DNA from: JAXLWB01 sp046328715
GTDB taxonomy: Bacteria > Chloroflexota > Anaerolineae > Caldilineales > Caldilineaceae
Direction of reading: 5' to 3'
DNA length: 64,000 nt
Assembly: GCA_046328715.1 (NCBI GenBank)
Contig: JAXLWB010000043.1
Span: 21,820 to 85,819, forward strand
Both the position numbers and the translations under genes were made by a program. The notes under the pieces are model-generated. The model searched no databases and had not been told where the DNA came from. It saw nothing but the letters and a program-made list of their open reading frames with translations. Shown here piece after piece: positions 44,238-52,628 of the stretch; position 1 is the stretch's first letter; the number at the start of each line of letters is the position of its first letter.

Positions 44238-45677
44238 ATGAGTTCTATCACAACGCTCCCCCGCAGCACACCCGAAGCGCAGGGGATTTCTTCATCCGCA
44301 ATCTCGGCCTTTGTCAATGAAGTAAACGAAAGTATCCAATATCTCAACAGTTTTATGTTGTTGCGTCACGGCTCGGTAGTCGCTGAAGGCTGGTGGGCAC
44401 CCTACGCTCCCGAGTCTCCGCATATGCTCTTTTCGCTAAGCAAAAGTTTTACTTCGACCGCGATTGGCCTGGCCGTGCATGAAGGTCTACTCACCGTGGA
44501 TGACCTGGTGCTGGGCTTCTTCCCGGAAGACGCACCGGCACAACCCAGTGCCAATCTTGCCGCCATGCGCGTGCGCGACCTGCTGGCAATGGCGACTGGT
44601 CACGCTGAAGATACTACAGGTCATCTCCACCAGCGGCAGGATGGCAATTGGGTGGCCGCTTTCCTGGCGCAACCCGTGGTCTATCCACCGGGAACCTACT
44701 TCCTCTACAACAGTGGGGCAACCTATATGCTCTCTGCCATTGTGCAGAAGCTGACGGGGATGACTGTGCTTGAGTATTTGCGACCGCGCCTCTTCACGCC
44801 TCTCGGCATCGAGAAAGCGACTTGGGAAAATTGTCCACGTGGAATCAATGTGGGTGGCTGGGGCTTGAGTATTACGACTGATTCGATCGCACGCTTTGGT
44901 CAACTCTATTTGCAAAAAGGGCGCTGGGGCGATCAACAACTTATCCCGCAGGCGTGGGTCGAAGAAGCGACTGCCGCACATTCGGACAACTCACGTGAGA
45001 AGAACCCCGACTGGCAACAAGGTTACGGCTATCAATTCTGGCGCTGCCGTCATAATGCTTACCGTGGCGATGGAGCCTTTGGTCAGTATTGCATCGTGAT
45101 GCCCGAGCTAGATGCAGTATTGGCAATCACCAGTGGCCTGGGTGATATGCAGGCGGTGCTTAACTTGGTCTGGAAGCACTTACTACCGGTGATGAAACCA
45201 GGATCCCTGGCTGCAGATGCGTCGGCGCAAGCAAGACTGCGCGAACATCTCGCCCAATTGTCTATTCCGCCAGTTGAGGGTGCAAAATCTTCGCCAGTCG
45301 CCGCCCAACAAAGCGGACGCACTTTTACCTTGCCTGCCAATGAGCAACAGATTGAGTCGCTTCGTTTTGACTTTGCCGATACACGTAGCACCCTCATCCT
45401 TCAGACTAAGAACGGTGTGGAGCGCCTTGTCTGTGGTCAAGGTGGTTGGCAACTGGGGCGAACGCATCTGGAACGAAATCAAGACTTGGCGGTTGCGGTG
45501 AGCGGTGGCTGGAGCAGCCCGGATACCTATGCCATCAAGCTCTGTTTCTATGAAACGCCCTTTACTGTTACGGTTCTCTGCCGCTTTGCTGGCAACCATC
45601 TCTATTACGATTCGGCCTGGAATGTCGGTTTTGGTCCTTTGGAGCGATCCCAGTTGATTGGAACGCGGGAAGGATAG
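44238..45677 (+). CDS. class C beta-lactamase-like serine hydrolase
   Basis: A 479-residue protein. Its first 330 residues form a penicillin-binding/beta-lactamase fold: the nucleophile motif SLSKSFTSTA (S-x-x-K) near residue 63, the Tyr motif YNSGATYML (Y-x-N-like) near 156 and WGLSITTDSIARFGQLYLQKG near 210. A C-terminal domain of about 120 residues (from about residue 350, FTLPANEQQIESLRFDF) resembles the lipocalin-like tail of some esterases. There is no signal peptide, so it is likely a cytoplasmic esterase or peptidase, not a resistance enzyme. The start has AAAGGA upstream. It ends beside a strong hairpin. Confidence 0.85.
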   Translation: MSSITTLPRSTPEAQGISSSAISAFVNEVNESIQYLNSFMLLRHGSVVAEGWWAPYAPESPHMLFSLSKSFTSTAIGLAVHEGLLTVDDLVLGFFPEDAPAQPSANLAAMRVRDLLAMATGHAEDTTGHLHQRQDGNWVAAFLAQPVVYPPGTYFLYNSGATYMLSAIVQKLTGMTVLEYLRPRLFTPLGIEKATWENCPRGINVGGWGLSITTDSIARFGQLYLQKGRWGDQQLIPQAWVEEATAAHSDNSREKNPDWQQGYGYQFWRCRHNAYRGDGAFGQYCIVMPELDAVLAITSGLGDMQAVLNLVWKHLLPVMKPGSLAADASAQARLREHLAQLSIPPVEGAKSSPVAAQQSGRTFTLPANEQQIESLRFDFADTRSTLILQTKNGVERLVCGQGGWQLGRTHLERNQDLAVAVSGGWSSPDTYAIKLCFYETPFTVTVLCRFAGNHLYYDSAWNVGFGPLERSQLIGTREG

Positions 45678-45682
45678 CAACG

Positions 45683-45740
45683 TCAGAGCCGCTAGCGCAA
45701 GCGTGCGGGCAATATCGTACGCTTGCGCTAGCGGCTCTGA
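45683..45740. terminator. 22-bp perfect stem between convergent genes
   Basis: The arms 45683-45704 and 45719-45740 are exact inverted copies (starting TCAGAGCCGCTAGCGC) around a 14-base loop, and the pairing almost continues outward with CGT. It lies between the serine hydrolase stop and the PyrK-like gene stop. Confidence 0.75.
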
Positions 45741-45745
45741 GACGG

Positions 45746-46585
45746 CTATACCTTGACCAACTTTGCCAAATCCATTACTGGACCGTGGATACAGGCGCGC
45801 GTCAGTCCTTCATCCGCAAGCGGCACAACACAAGCCAGACAAGCCCCCACTGCGCAAACCAGGTCAGCCTCGACCAAGACTTGCGCAAAGTTGCTATCAA
45901 AGCGGCTACGATGTTGACGGATCAGACGTGCTAGCGGTAGCCATTCGTTTTGGGGCAGGGTTGTACAGAGCTGATCGGCCCAGCGTAGCAGCGGCATCAA
46001 CTGTGTTTCCCATTCCATCGCATCGGCAGCGTAGTGTACTTCCACAGCAAGTGACAAGCGACTGATCAGCATGTTTTTAAGTGCATCGCCCTTGATCAGT
46101 ACAGCCACCTTCTTTCCTGCATCCAACGCCTGTTCGATGAAGGCGAGCATCGTCAGCGAACGCTCGGAATCAAATAAAATCAACATCCGTTGGGCCAGTG
46201 GATGCAATTGAAAGCCGTTACCAAACGGGCCGAGTAGATTGATTGGATTTGCCTTTGTGACTTCGTGTAGCCAAGTGGAGCTGACATCGGCGTTTTGTGT
46301 AAGATAAAACGACCATTCAGCCACAGGCATACCGTCATCCTGGCTGGTGGGGCGATGTGCGACTGCAAAGAGCGGCTTACGCAGGTAGAATTGCCATTGT
46401 TCGAAACGTTCTGCCTGGCTTTCTCCGCCACAACGAGCCAGAAAGTAACGCCCCGAAATCAGCGCACTTGCAGTTGTGATCGGCAGATGGAGCCGCAGCA
46501 GGGAGCCATTACCAACAGTCTCCGCAGATTCAGCTACCACGGCTGTGATTGTGCCATCTTCTTGAATCGTGGGTGGTTGAGGCAT
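45746..46585 (-). CDS. PyrK-like iron-sulfur flavoprotein
   Basis: A 279-residue protein resembling the electron-transfer subunit of dihydroorotate dehydrogenase B. It opens with an FAD-binding-like barrel (GTITAVVAESAETVGNGSLLRLHLPI) and the linking strand NLLGPFGNGFQLHP. It ends in the [2Fe-2S] motif CAVGACLACVVPLADEGLTRACIHGPVMD, which has all four Cys. The NAD-binding half is weak: the usual GGxGxxPL region is replaced by RMLILFDSERSLTMLAFIEQAL. I start at the ATG at 46585, because the longer frame overlaps the flippase-like gene. No pyrD is nearby, so its partner is unknown. Confidence 0.75.
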   Translation of the reverse strand: MPQPPTIQEDGTITAVVAESAETVGNGSLLRLHLPITTASALISGRYFLARCGGESQAERFEQWQFYLRKPLFAVAHRPTSQDDGMPVAEWSFYLTQNADVSSTWLHEVTKANPINLLGPFGNGFQLHPLAQRMLILFDSERSLTMLAFIEQALDAGKKVAVLIKGDALKNMLISRLSLAVEVHYAADAMEWETQLMPLLRWADQLCTTLPQNEWLPLARLIRQHRSRFDSNFAQVLVEADLVCAVGACLACVVPLADEGLTRACIHGPVMDLAKLVKV

Positions 46586-46650
46586 AGGCAGAAGGCGAGA
46601 TGCTAAAAGGTATGCGTTTGTTGCTGGTAACGCAATTACCCAATGACCAG

Positions 46651-47622
46651 TTACAGGTTTTCCTTGTCGCTGCCAGCTAGCAGTTGCGGCCAGAGGAAAA
46701 AGCTGACAACGCCGATTGCAACCCCAAACCAGAGTGTGCAAAAGCGTACCAGTAGGGCGGCTGCTGTAGCTGGTGCTGCGCCTAGATGGAGTAACTGTTC
46801 GGACAGGGCAACCAAACTTCCTTCGGCCGCACCCAGCCCGCCTGGTGTCGCCAGCAGTGCACCGAAGACGGAGCTAATGCTAAAGATGAAGGTACCGATC
46901 AACAGGTTCTGCAACGAAAGTGTAACGCCAAAGCCCGCAAGAATAATCGAATAGGCCAGCGTCTCCGCTACCCAACTAAGCATACCCCACAGGATCGAGA
47001 TTACCAGCCGTTTGGGACCGAAGAGAATATAGCTGCTTTCGTACAGCTCACGCAGATGGTGGGCGAAACGGCTGACGAAAGACAGCTTTTCGGCCAGGTC
47101 GAGAAACCAAAGCGCCAACGGACGTATCTGGATAATGGTCACCCCAATCAGAAAGCCCACCAGCACAATACCTGCCGCCAGACGCGCACGCACATCGGCA
47201 AAGGCAAAGAGACCGGCACTTGCCAACAGGATCATGGCGATCCCATCCGTTAACCGCTCGGCCAGAACAATTGGTGCTGTGACAGGAATTGGCGTGCCAA
47301 CTGCATTCTTGACCATGTAGCTCTTCAAGAACTCGCCTGCCTTGCCTGGGGTCATCACCATTAACATTGCAATCGCAAAGATGCGCGTGCTCTCGCTCCG
47401 TGAAATTGGCACCTTGAGAATGCGTAGATACCATTGCCACTTTAGGGTACGACCCGCATAGTTGGCCAGGGTCAGGAGCAACGCAACGGGGATCAAAAGC
47501 CAGGGAAAGTCACTGAGTGCGGCACGCAGGGCACGCCAATCGCTCCACAGCACAAAGCCGATATAGACGATCAGCGCAAAAACGAGCGAAAGTAAGATAC
47601 GGCGAAAAAGTGTTCTGGGCAT
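46651..47622 (-). CDS. flippase-like membrane protein (LPG synthase TM family)
   Basis: A 323-residue protein with about eight membrane helices, of the UPF0104 family related to the membrane part of lysylphosphatidylglycerol synthase (MprF). The characteristic N-terminal sequence YAGRTLKWQWYLRILKVPISRSESTRIFAIAMLMVMTPGKAGEFLKSYMVKN near residue 60 and IVLAERLTDGIAMI near 122 support this, as does TPGGLGAAEGSLVAL near 265. Members move or modify membrane lipids or glycolipids. It is 65 bases upstream of the PyrK-like gene on the same strand. Confidence 0.85.
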   Translation of the reverse strand: MPRTLFRRILLSLVFALIVYIGFVLWSDWRALRAALSDFPWLLIPVALLLTLANYAGRTLKWQWYLRILKVPISRSESTRIFAIAMLMVMTPGKAGEFLKSYMVKNAVGTPIPVTAPIVLAERLTDGIAMILLASAGLFAFADVRARLAAGIVLVGFLIGVTIIQIRPLALWFLDLAEKLSFVSRFAHHLRELYESSYILFGPKRLVISILWGMLSWVAETLAYSIILAGFGVTLSLQNLLIGTFIFSISSVFGALLATPGGLGAAEGSLVALSEQLLHLGAAPATAAALLVRFCTLWFGVAIGVVSFFLWPQLLAGSDKENL

Positions 47623-47711
47623 GGGGTTGCGAAATGTGAATTGCGGATTGTCAGCGTCATGAACTACTCATAATCTGCAATCCGCAACTTTACTAAGCCA
47701 ATTGTCCTCTG

Positions 47712-47759
47712 AAAAGCCATGAATTTCAGCGATAGTTACGGGGAAAATTCATGGCTTTT
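47712..47759. terminator. hairpin downstream of mtnP
   Basis: AAAAGCCATGAATTT at 47712-47726 is exactly inverted at 47745-47759 across an 18-base loop. It is similar in sequence and layout to the hairpin at 48731-48787 on the other side of mtnP, so both may be copies of one repeat. Confidence 0.65.
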
Positions 47760-47775
47760 GCAACCGCAATTGGTA

Positions 47776-48660
47776 TTATTCAAAGTAGCGGCCAACGATT
47801 AACTTGAGCTTCTCAACGACGTCAGGGCGTACAAGTTTCTTGTTAGTCATGATGGCATCGCGTAGCGCGTTGGCTTGCGGCGTGGGTCCAGCATTGGCGA
47901 GCAAGGCAATGGCGTTGGCGACTGCCTGTTTGGCGATGTCAGCATTGCGCATCAAGGTCTGCACGACCATCTCGACCGTTACTGGCTCTTCGCTTTCGTG
48001 CCAAACGTCGTAATCGGTGACGTGGGCCATCACAGCGTAGCTCATCTCGGCCTCGCGTGCCAGTTGTGCTTCGGGCGTGGTTGTCATCCCGATAATGTCC
48101 ATGCCCCATGTGCGAAAGACACGACTTTCCGCCTTGGTGCTAAAACGTGGACCTTCGATGGTTACAAAATTGCCCCCCATGTGCACGTGTGCCCCCGCCT
48201 GCTGCACTGCTTCATAACAGATCTGGCTTAGCCTGGGACAGAAGGGATCTGCCACCGAAATATGGACAACAAGCCCGTCCGTGCCAACCGCCGGATCGTC
48301 GAAAAATGAGAGCGAACGGCCTGTCGTGCGGTCAAGTAATTGATCGGGAATGACAATATGGCCAGGGGCGATGTGCTCTTGCAAACTGCCGCAGGCGCTG
48401 ACACCAATCAGATATTCCACGCCCAACATTTTAAAGCCATAGATATTGGCCCGCTGATTCAAGCGCGTCGGACTGATGCGATGACCACGTCCATGACGTG
48501 GCAAAAACGCTACCCGTTGACCATGCAAGGTGCCAACGATGTAGTTGTCGGAAGGCGAACCAAATGGGGTGTTGAGCGTTACTTCTTCGACGTTGGTCAA
48601 GGCTTCGATACTGTAAACCCCGCTGCCGCCAATCACACCGAAACGAACTGGATCTGACAT
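47776..48660 (-). CDS. mtnP: S-methyl-5'-thioadenosine phosphorylase
   Basis: A 294-residue enzyme that splits methylthioadenosine with phosphate into adenine and methylthioribose-1-phosphate, the first step of methionine salvage. Typical sequence includes GVIGGSGVYSIEAL at the start, FLPRHGRGHRISPTRLNQRANIYGFKMLGV near residue 52, SACGSLQEHIAPGHIVIPDQLLDRTTGR near 88 and FVTIEGPRFSTKAESRVFRTWGMDIIGMTTTPEAQLAREAEM near 165. The length is normal for the bacterial form. The start has GGAG upstream. It stands alone between two related hairpins. Some homologues also cleave inosine. Confidence 0.93.
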   Translation of the reverse strand: MSDPVRFGVIGGSGVYSIEALTNVEEVTLNTPFGSPSDNYIVGTLHGQRVAFLPRHGRGHRISPTRLNQRANIYGFKMLGVEYLIGVSACGSLQEHIAPGHIVIPDQLLDRTTGRSLSFFDDPAVGTDGLVVHISVADPFCPRLSQICYEAVQQAGAHVHMGGNFVTIEGPRFSTKAESRVFRTWGMDIIGMTTTPEAQLAREAEMSYAVMAHVTDYDVWHESEEPVTVEMVVQTLMRNADIAKQAVANAIALLANAGPTPQANALRDAIMTNKKLVRPDVVEKLKLIVGRYFE

Positions 48661-48730
48661 GGAAACTCCGCAATTTGGAGAGACTAGAGACTAGATATCA
48701 ATGAAAACCTGCTCAACTACAGTGCGGTTG

Positions 48731-48787
48731 CTTTGAAATCACGAGTTTTTCCATCAAAATGCGAAAAGAAAACTCGTGGTTTCAAAC
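48731..48787. repeat. inverted repeat upstream of mtnP
   Basis: TTTGAAATCACGAGTTTT at 48732-48749 faces AAAACTCGTGGTTTCAAA at 48769-48786, one or two mismatches. It has the same plan and partly the same bases as the hairpin at 47712-47759. It lies between the mtnP start and the epimerase stop and may terminate the epimerase transcript's opposite neighbour or be a dispersed repeat. Confidence 0.55.
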
Positions 48788-48897
48788 AGAGCTTACTATA
48801 GCTGTGAAAATAGTGATCCGAATTGAAACATCTGGGTCTGAAATGCTATTTTCATGCTAGAGATTACACACAAAATTTCTGATTTCAAAGAAATACT

Positions 48898-49437
48898 TTA
48901 CTTGGGCCTCTTCTCTGCTGGAATCTCCTTCCAGCGTGGGTTCTGTACATCGCGAGCGGATAGAATCGGATCGTTGATCCCCCAAGGCACGGCCAAATCA
49001 GGATCATTCCATGCAACGCCGAGTTCGTCGCCACCATCGTAGTAATTGTCCACCAAATAGGTCAGCGTCGCCGCTGTGAGCGCCACAAAACCATGCGCCA
49101 CGCCCACTGGGATAAAGATACCCATCTGATTGTCATCACCAATCTCGACCACTTCAGATTTGCCCACCGTGGGCGATGACTGGCGCAGATCAGCCAGACC
49201 TACCCGAATGCGGCCATTCGGCACATACCAGTAGTCAACCTGCTTGAAATGATAGTGCAGCCCGCGCAACACCCCTGCCTTGCTGTCACTACGATTGGTT
49301 TGGAAGATCTGCCACGAGCGTTCCGGGAACCATTCCTTGCGAAAGGTCTCCATAAAACGGCCTCGTTCGTCGCTAAAGGCGCGCAACTGGACGAACTTTA
49401 CACCTTGGATTTGGGAGGATTCGATAATTTGTGACAT
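48898..49437 (-). CDS. dTDP-4-dehydrorhamnose 3,5-epimerase-like protein
   Basis: A 179-residue cupin of the RmlC family, which epimerises dTDP-4-keto-6-deoxyglucose on the way to dTDP-rhamnose. FSDERGRFMETFR, AGVLRGLHYHFKQ with the catalytic His, GIFIPVGVAHGFVALTAATLTYLVDNYY and DPDLAVPWGINDPILSARD all fit. The usual KLV strand after the catalytic His, which carries a substrate-binding Lys, here reads VDYWYVPNGRIRV, so specificity may differ. No rmlA, rmlB or rmlD is nearby. Confidence 0.82.
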   Translation of the reverse strand: MSQIIESSQIQGVKFVQLRAFSDERGRFMETFRKEWFPERSWQIFQTNRSDSKAGVLRGLHYHFKQVDYWYVPNGRIRVGLADLRQSSPTVGKSEVVEIGDDNQMGIFIPVGVAHGFVALTAATLTYLVDNYYDGGDELGVAWNDPDLAVPWGINDPILSARDVQNPRWKEIPAEKRPK

Positions 49438-49535
49438 GCGTATGATGAAATTAGAGATTGGAGTTTGTGAGATTAGGCAATTTGTGACTGGTCAGACACT
49501 CCCCTTAATCGCCTATTCTCACAGACTCAAAGATG

Positions 49536-51188
49536 TCAGATGATCTGTCGCACTTTGTCAATAATGGTTTGCATTTTGTTCCACTTTAGCCGTTGTGCGG
49601 CACGATTGGTGATCAGAACCGCCTGGCTTTCGAGCAGGGTGCGAAACTCGGCCAGTCCATTGGCGCGTAGTGTTTCGCCAGTTTCGACCATATCTACGAT
49701 GAAATCTGCCAAACCCACCAACGGCGCTAATTCGACTGACCCGTTGAGATAGATAATCTCGGCGTTGATGCCGCGCTGGCGGAAAAATTCGCCTGCTAAG
49801 CGTGGATATTTGGTAGCAACTTTGGCCTGAGTGAGATGGCGCAAGGGTCTATCTGGCCGCTCATCTGGCCCCGCCAAACTTAACCGACATTGCCCAAAGG
49901 GCAAAAGCAACGGCTCGTAGAGTGTACGCCCACTTTCACGCAGCACATCCAGACCACAGATCCCTATATCGGCAGCCCCATATTCGACGAAAGTTGGCAC
50001 ATCGCTTGGTTTGGCCATGATGTAGCTGACGCTGCCGTCGGCGCTGCTCACCACCAGTTGCCGATCGTTGACTGCGGCAGGCGGCGAGATTCCAGCCTGG
50101 GTCAACAGGTGGAGCGACTGATCGGCCATTCTGCCTTTGGGCAAGGCGATGGTCACAAAATCAGTGCTGCGTGCTTCGTTGTCCGCACTCTGCTTGTTTT
50201 TCAGCGCCATTAACAGCCAATCCAACGTGATCGCAACACCCACCGCAGGCTGTGCTTTGCCAAAAGTTCCAACAAGATTGTCATAGCGACCCCCGCTGGC
50301 CAAAGGAAAACCAAGTTGTGGGGCTAGCGCCTCAAAAGTGATGCCGGTATAGTAGCCTAAATTGTGGATTTCGGTGAGGTCAAGCTGGATGTAGTCCTGG
50401 ACACCCCGCTCGCTTAGTTCAGCTAAGAGGGCGTGTAATTCATCGATTGCGTCCTTCATGCGCTTGTTCAGCGCCACTGCAGCGGCACGTTCCAGGATGA
50501 CTTCAGCATGGTCGCCGCTGAGGGTTGGCAATGTTTCCACGGCTCGACGTTGTTCGGTGGTTAACTCGTTTTTGCGCAGAAAATCAAGTAGTTCAGCTTC
50601 ACTGTTGCGGTCGATCGCCTGATGTAGAGCTGTACTGGTTACCTGGTCAAGTTGCAGTGCCTCCAATAACCCATCAAAGTAGGCCATCTGTCCCAGCGCC
50701 AGGCGAAATTGGGTCAGTCCTGCCGCCTGCAGCGCTTGACAGGTCAATGCCAGCACTTCGGCATCAGCCTTGGGCGTACATTGCCCGATCAGTTCGACGC
50801 CTGCCTGCCAAAATTCTCGTTGGCGACCTCCCTGCAATTGCGCGTAGCGATACACACTACCCGCATAACAAAAACGGAGGGGCATGGGCCAATCGTGCAG
50901 CCGTGTGCCCACCAGGCGGGCGACGGCCACGGTCATCTCTGGACGCAAGGCCAACGTGCTGCCATCGCGGTCAAGAAAGCGATAGGTCTCGGCGCGCAAC
51001 TGTTCACTGGTGCGGCTGGCTAAAGTATCAGCAAATTCAAAGGTGGGAGGAATCACATCCTGATAGCCCCAACTGCGAAACGAATCGAGGAGCGTACTCT
51101 CCAACTGGCGACGACGACGCGCATCTTCGCCAAAATAATCAGCTACCCCGCTGGGGATCGGGGTAGGAAACGTCTGTTGTTCATGCAT
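49536..51188 (-). CDS. hisZG: HisZ-HisG fusion: ATP phosphoribosyltransferase, regulatory and catalytic parts
   Basis: A 550-residue protein that joins both parts of the short-form ATP phosphoribosyltransferase, the first enzyme of histidine synthesis. Residues 1 to about 325 are HisZ, a class-II-tRNA-synthetase-like regulator: VADYFGEDARRRRQLESTLLDSFRSWGYQDVIPPTFEF and DGSTLALRPEMTVAVARLVGTRL. Residues about 343-550 are the short HisG: DFVTIALPKGRMADQSLHLL, ADIGICGLDVL and LNGSVELAPLVGLADFIVDMVETGETLRANGL, the phosphoribosyl-binding region. HisZ and short HisG normally form a complex, so the fusion makes sense. The ATG at 51188 matches a normal HisZ start. The next his genes are not here. 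Confidence 0.9.
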   Translation of the reverse strand: MHEQQTFPTPIPSGVADYFGEDARRRRQLESTLLDSFRSWGYQDVIPPTFEFADTLASRTSEQLRAETYRFLDRDGSTLALRPEMTVAVARLVGTRLHDWPMPLRFCYAGSVYRYAQLQGGRQREFWQAGVELIGQCTPKADAEVLALTCQALQAAGLTQFRLALGQMAYFDGLLEALQLDQVTSTALHQAIDRNSEAELLDFLRKNELTTEQRRAVETLPTLSGDHAEVILERAAAVALNKRMKDAIDELHALLAELSERGVQDYIQLDLTEIHNLGYYTGITFEALAPQLGFPLASGGRYDNLVGTFGKAQPAVGVAITLDWLLMALKNKQSADNEARSTDFVTIALPKGRMADQSLHLLTQAGISPPAAVNDRQLVVSSADGSVSYIMAKPSDVPTFVEYGAADIGICGLDVLRESGRTLYEPLLLPFGQCRLSLAGPDERPDRPLRHLTQAKVATKYPRLAGEFFRQRGINAEIIYLNGSVELAPLVGLADFIVDMVETGETLRANGLAEFRTLLESQAVLITNRAAQRLKWNKMQTIIDKVRQII

Positions 51189-51430
51189 GGGAGATAGTAT
51201 ACCTGGGCAGAGGGAGAAGTCTGAAGTTTTGGGGGGCATTGGGAGAGGATCAGTGCATGGAGTCAAACCCAGTTCCATAATGTCTTTACTGCACTGCTTT
51301 TATAGACCAGCCTGATCGAGAAAATTGCGCATCCATTGCGCGCATCTGACGCACGAATTGAGCGCTGTTGCGTGGTATCTTCGTAGGCACAGATTGTAAT
51401 CATCAGCAAAATACAAAAAGGAAAAAGGTA
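51189..51430. other. intergenic region between hisZG and the GYD stump
   Basis: About 240 bases with no convincing gene. The divergent promoters of hisZG and of the GYD-type gene should lie here, but no clear -35/-10 pair was found. Confidence 0.4.
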
Positions 51431-51503
51431 ATGGCTCTCTATCTATTTCAAGCAACATACACTGTCGAGTCTTGGGCAGCACAGATTAAGAATCCTCGTG
51501 ATG
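51431..51503 (+). pseudogene. 5' stump of a GYD-domain protein gene cut by the IS21 element
   Basis: The frame reads MALYLFQATYTVESWAAQIK followed by NPRD, then runs into the IS end and stops at 51526. That sequence is a typical N-terminus of GYD-domain proteins (MxxYLFQxxYT.E), small stress-linked or unknown-function proteins of about 95 residues. It has a strong ribosome site, AAAAAGGAAAAAGGTA. The missing 3' part is not found beyond the other IS end at 54259, where the phosphoesterase gene lies. The IS therefore marks a deletion or rearrangement and not a simple insertion. Confidence 0.6.
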
Positions 51504-51688
51504 TGATAATGACAAATGAAAAGTGATCCAGATGATCAATGAAAAGTGAGCCATCTGGGTGGATAAAGTGTTGAAAAACAGTGGTAATGATCATCGAAAA
51601 GAGATCCAGTCTTAGAGTTAGTTTTCCTCCTTCCTAGAGGCATGAGCCAGAGCTAGCGCATAGAGTAAACGGTGAAAGGAGAGCGAAT

Positions 51689-51813
51689 GGGTTGACAAGT
51701 GGGCTGCCGTGCTAGACTTAGAAAGGCGAGGCGAGCAAGAAATGTCCTCTTCCCGTCAGCCTTCGCCGTCGCCGACTTCGAGACAGCACGGCTGGGTGCC
51801 CGCTTGTCAACCC
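51689..51813. repeat. imperfect long inverted repeat at the istB 3' end
   Basis: GGGTTGACAAG...GGGC...GCCGTGCT at 51689-51713 is mirrored by 51785-51813 with a 4-base insertion. The right arm overlaps the last codons and TGA of istB. It probably forms the terminator of the transposase operon. Confidence 0.6.
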
Positions 51814-52628
51814 TGAGCGGGTCTTAAGGCGTTAGGCTCGGTGGTTGGCCTGTTGCGAGCGTGCTTGGCCTGGCTTTGCCGAAAACGATAACTTTCGCCT
51901 GCGAATTCAAGAATATGGCAGGTATGGGTGAGACGGTCGAGCAAGGCACCCAAAAGTCTGGGGTCCTGAAAGACCTGAGTCCACTCGCTGAAGGGCAGAT
52001 TGGTGGTAATCAGCAAGGAACCCCGACGATAGCGCTGACTGAGAAAGCCAAACAACAATTGTGCCCCCTGTTGCGAAAAGGGGACAAAGCCGAGTTCGTC
52101 GATGACAATCAACTGCTGTTTGAGCAGTGAGTTTTCAAAGCGACTGAGTTGTTGGGCTTGCTGGGCCTCAATCAACTGTGTAATCAGTGCGGCAGCCGTG
52201 AAGAAACGCACGGCATAGCCGAGGTCACAGGCGGCATAGCCTAACGCCGTGGCGAGATGGGTTTTGCCCGTGCCAATTTCACCGACCAAGACGACATTTT
52301 CGGCTTTGCGGATAAACTCGCCGCGTGCCAGTTCGAGTACCTTTTGTTTGGAAAGCGAAGGCACTACGTTGAAGTCATAGCTTTCCAAGGTATAGGCGAT
52401 GGGAAACTTGGCCTGTTGCACCAAGCGACGACGACGGTTGACTTCGCGCTGTGACAATTCCTGTTCCAACAAGGCAAGTAGATAATCGGGATAGGCTTGG
52501 CCTTGTTCGGCCGCTTGGCGAGCCAGCGGTGCATAATTCTTGGAGACGGTGGGCAAGAGTAGGGCTTTACACAACCCCTGCAAGCGGGCATCGACAATCT
52601 GGGGCACAGTTTGGGTTGCGCTGCTCAT
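51807..52628 (-). CDS. istB: IS21 family helper ATPase
   Basis: A 273-residue AAA+ ATPase that helps the IstA transposase choose and join target DNA. Walker A is VVLVGEIGTGKTHLATALGYA near residue 112 and Walker B is LIVIDELGFVPFSQQGAQLLFGF near 172, followed by SLLITTNLPFSEW. The ATG at 52628 overlaps the TGA of istA (ATGA), the usual coupling in IS21 elements; a longer start upstream is less likely. It looks complete. Confidence 0.92.
   Translation of the reverse strand: MSSATQTVPQIVDARLQGLCKALLLPTVSKNYAPLARQAAEQGQAYPDYLLALLEQELSQREVNRRRRLVQQAKFPIAYTLESYDFNVVPSLSKQKVLELARGEFIRKAENVVLVGEIGTGKTHLATALGYAACDLGYAVRFFTAAALITQLIEAQQAQQLSRFENSLLKQQLIVIDELGFVPFSQQGAQLLFGFLSQRYRRGSLLITTNLPFSEWTQVFQDPRLLGALLDRLTHTCHILEFAGESYRFRQSQAKHARNRPTTEPNALRPAQG

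Noticed and set aside
51300..51482. 60-codon minus-strand frame between hisZG and the IS
   Set aside because: It lies opposite the GYD stump, which has a strong ribosome site and a recognisable N-terminus.
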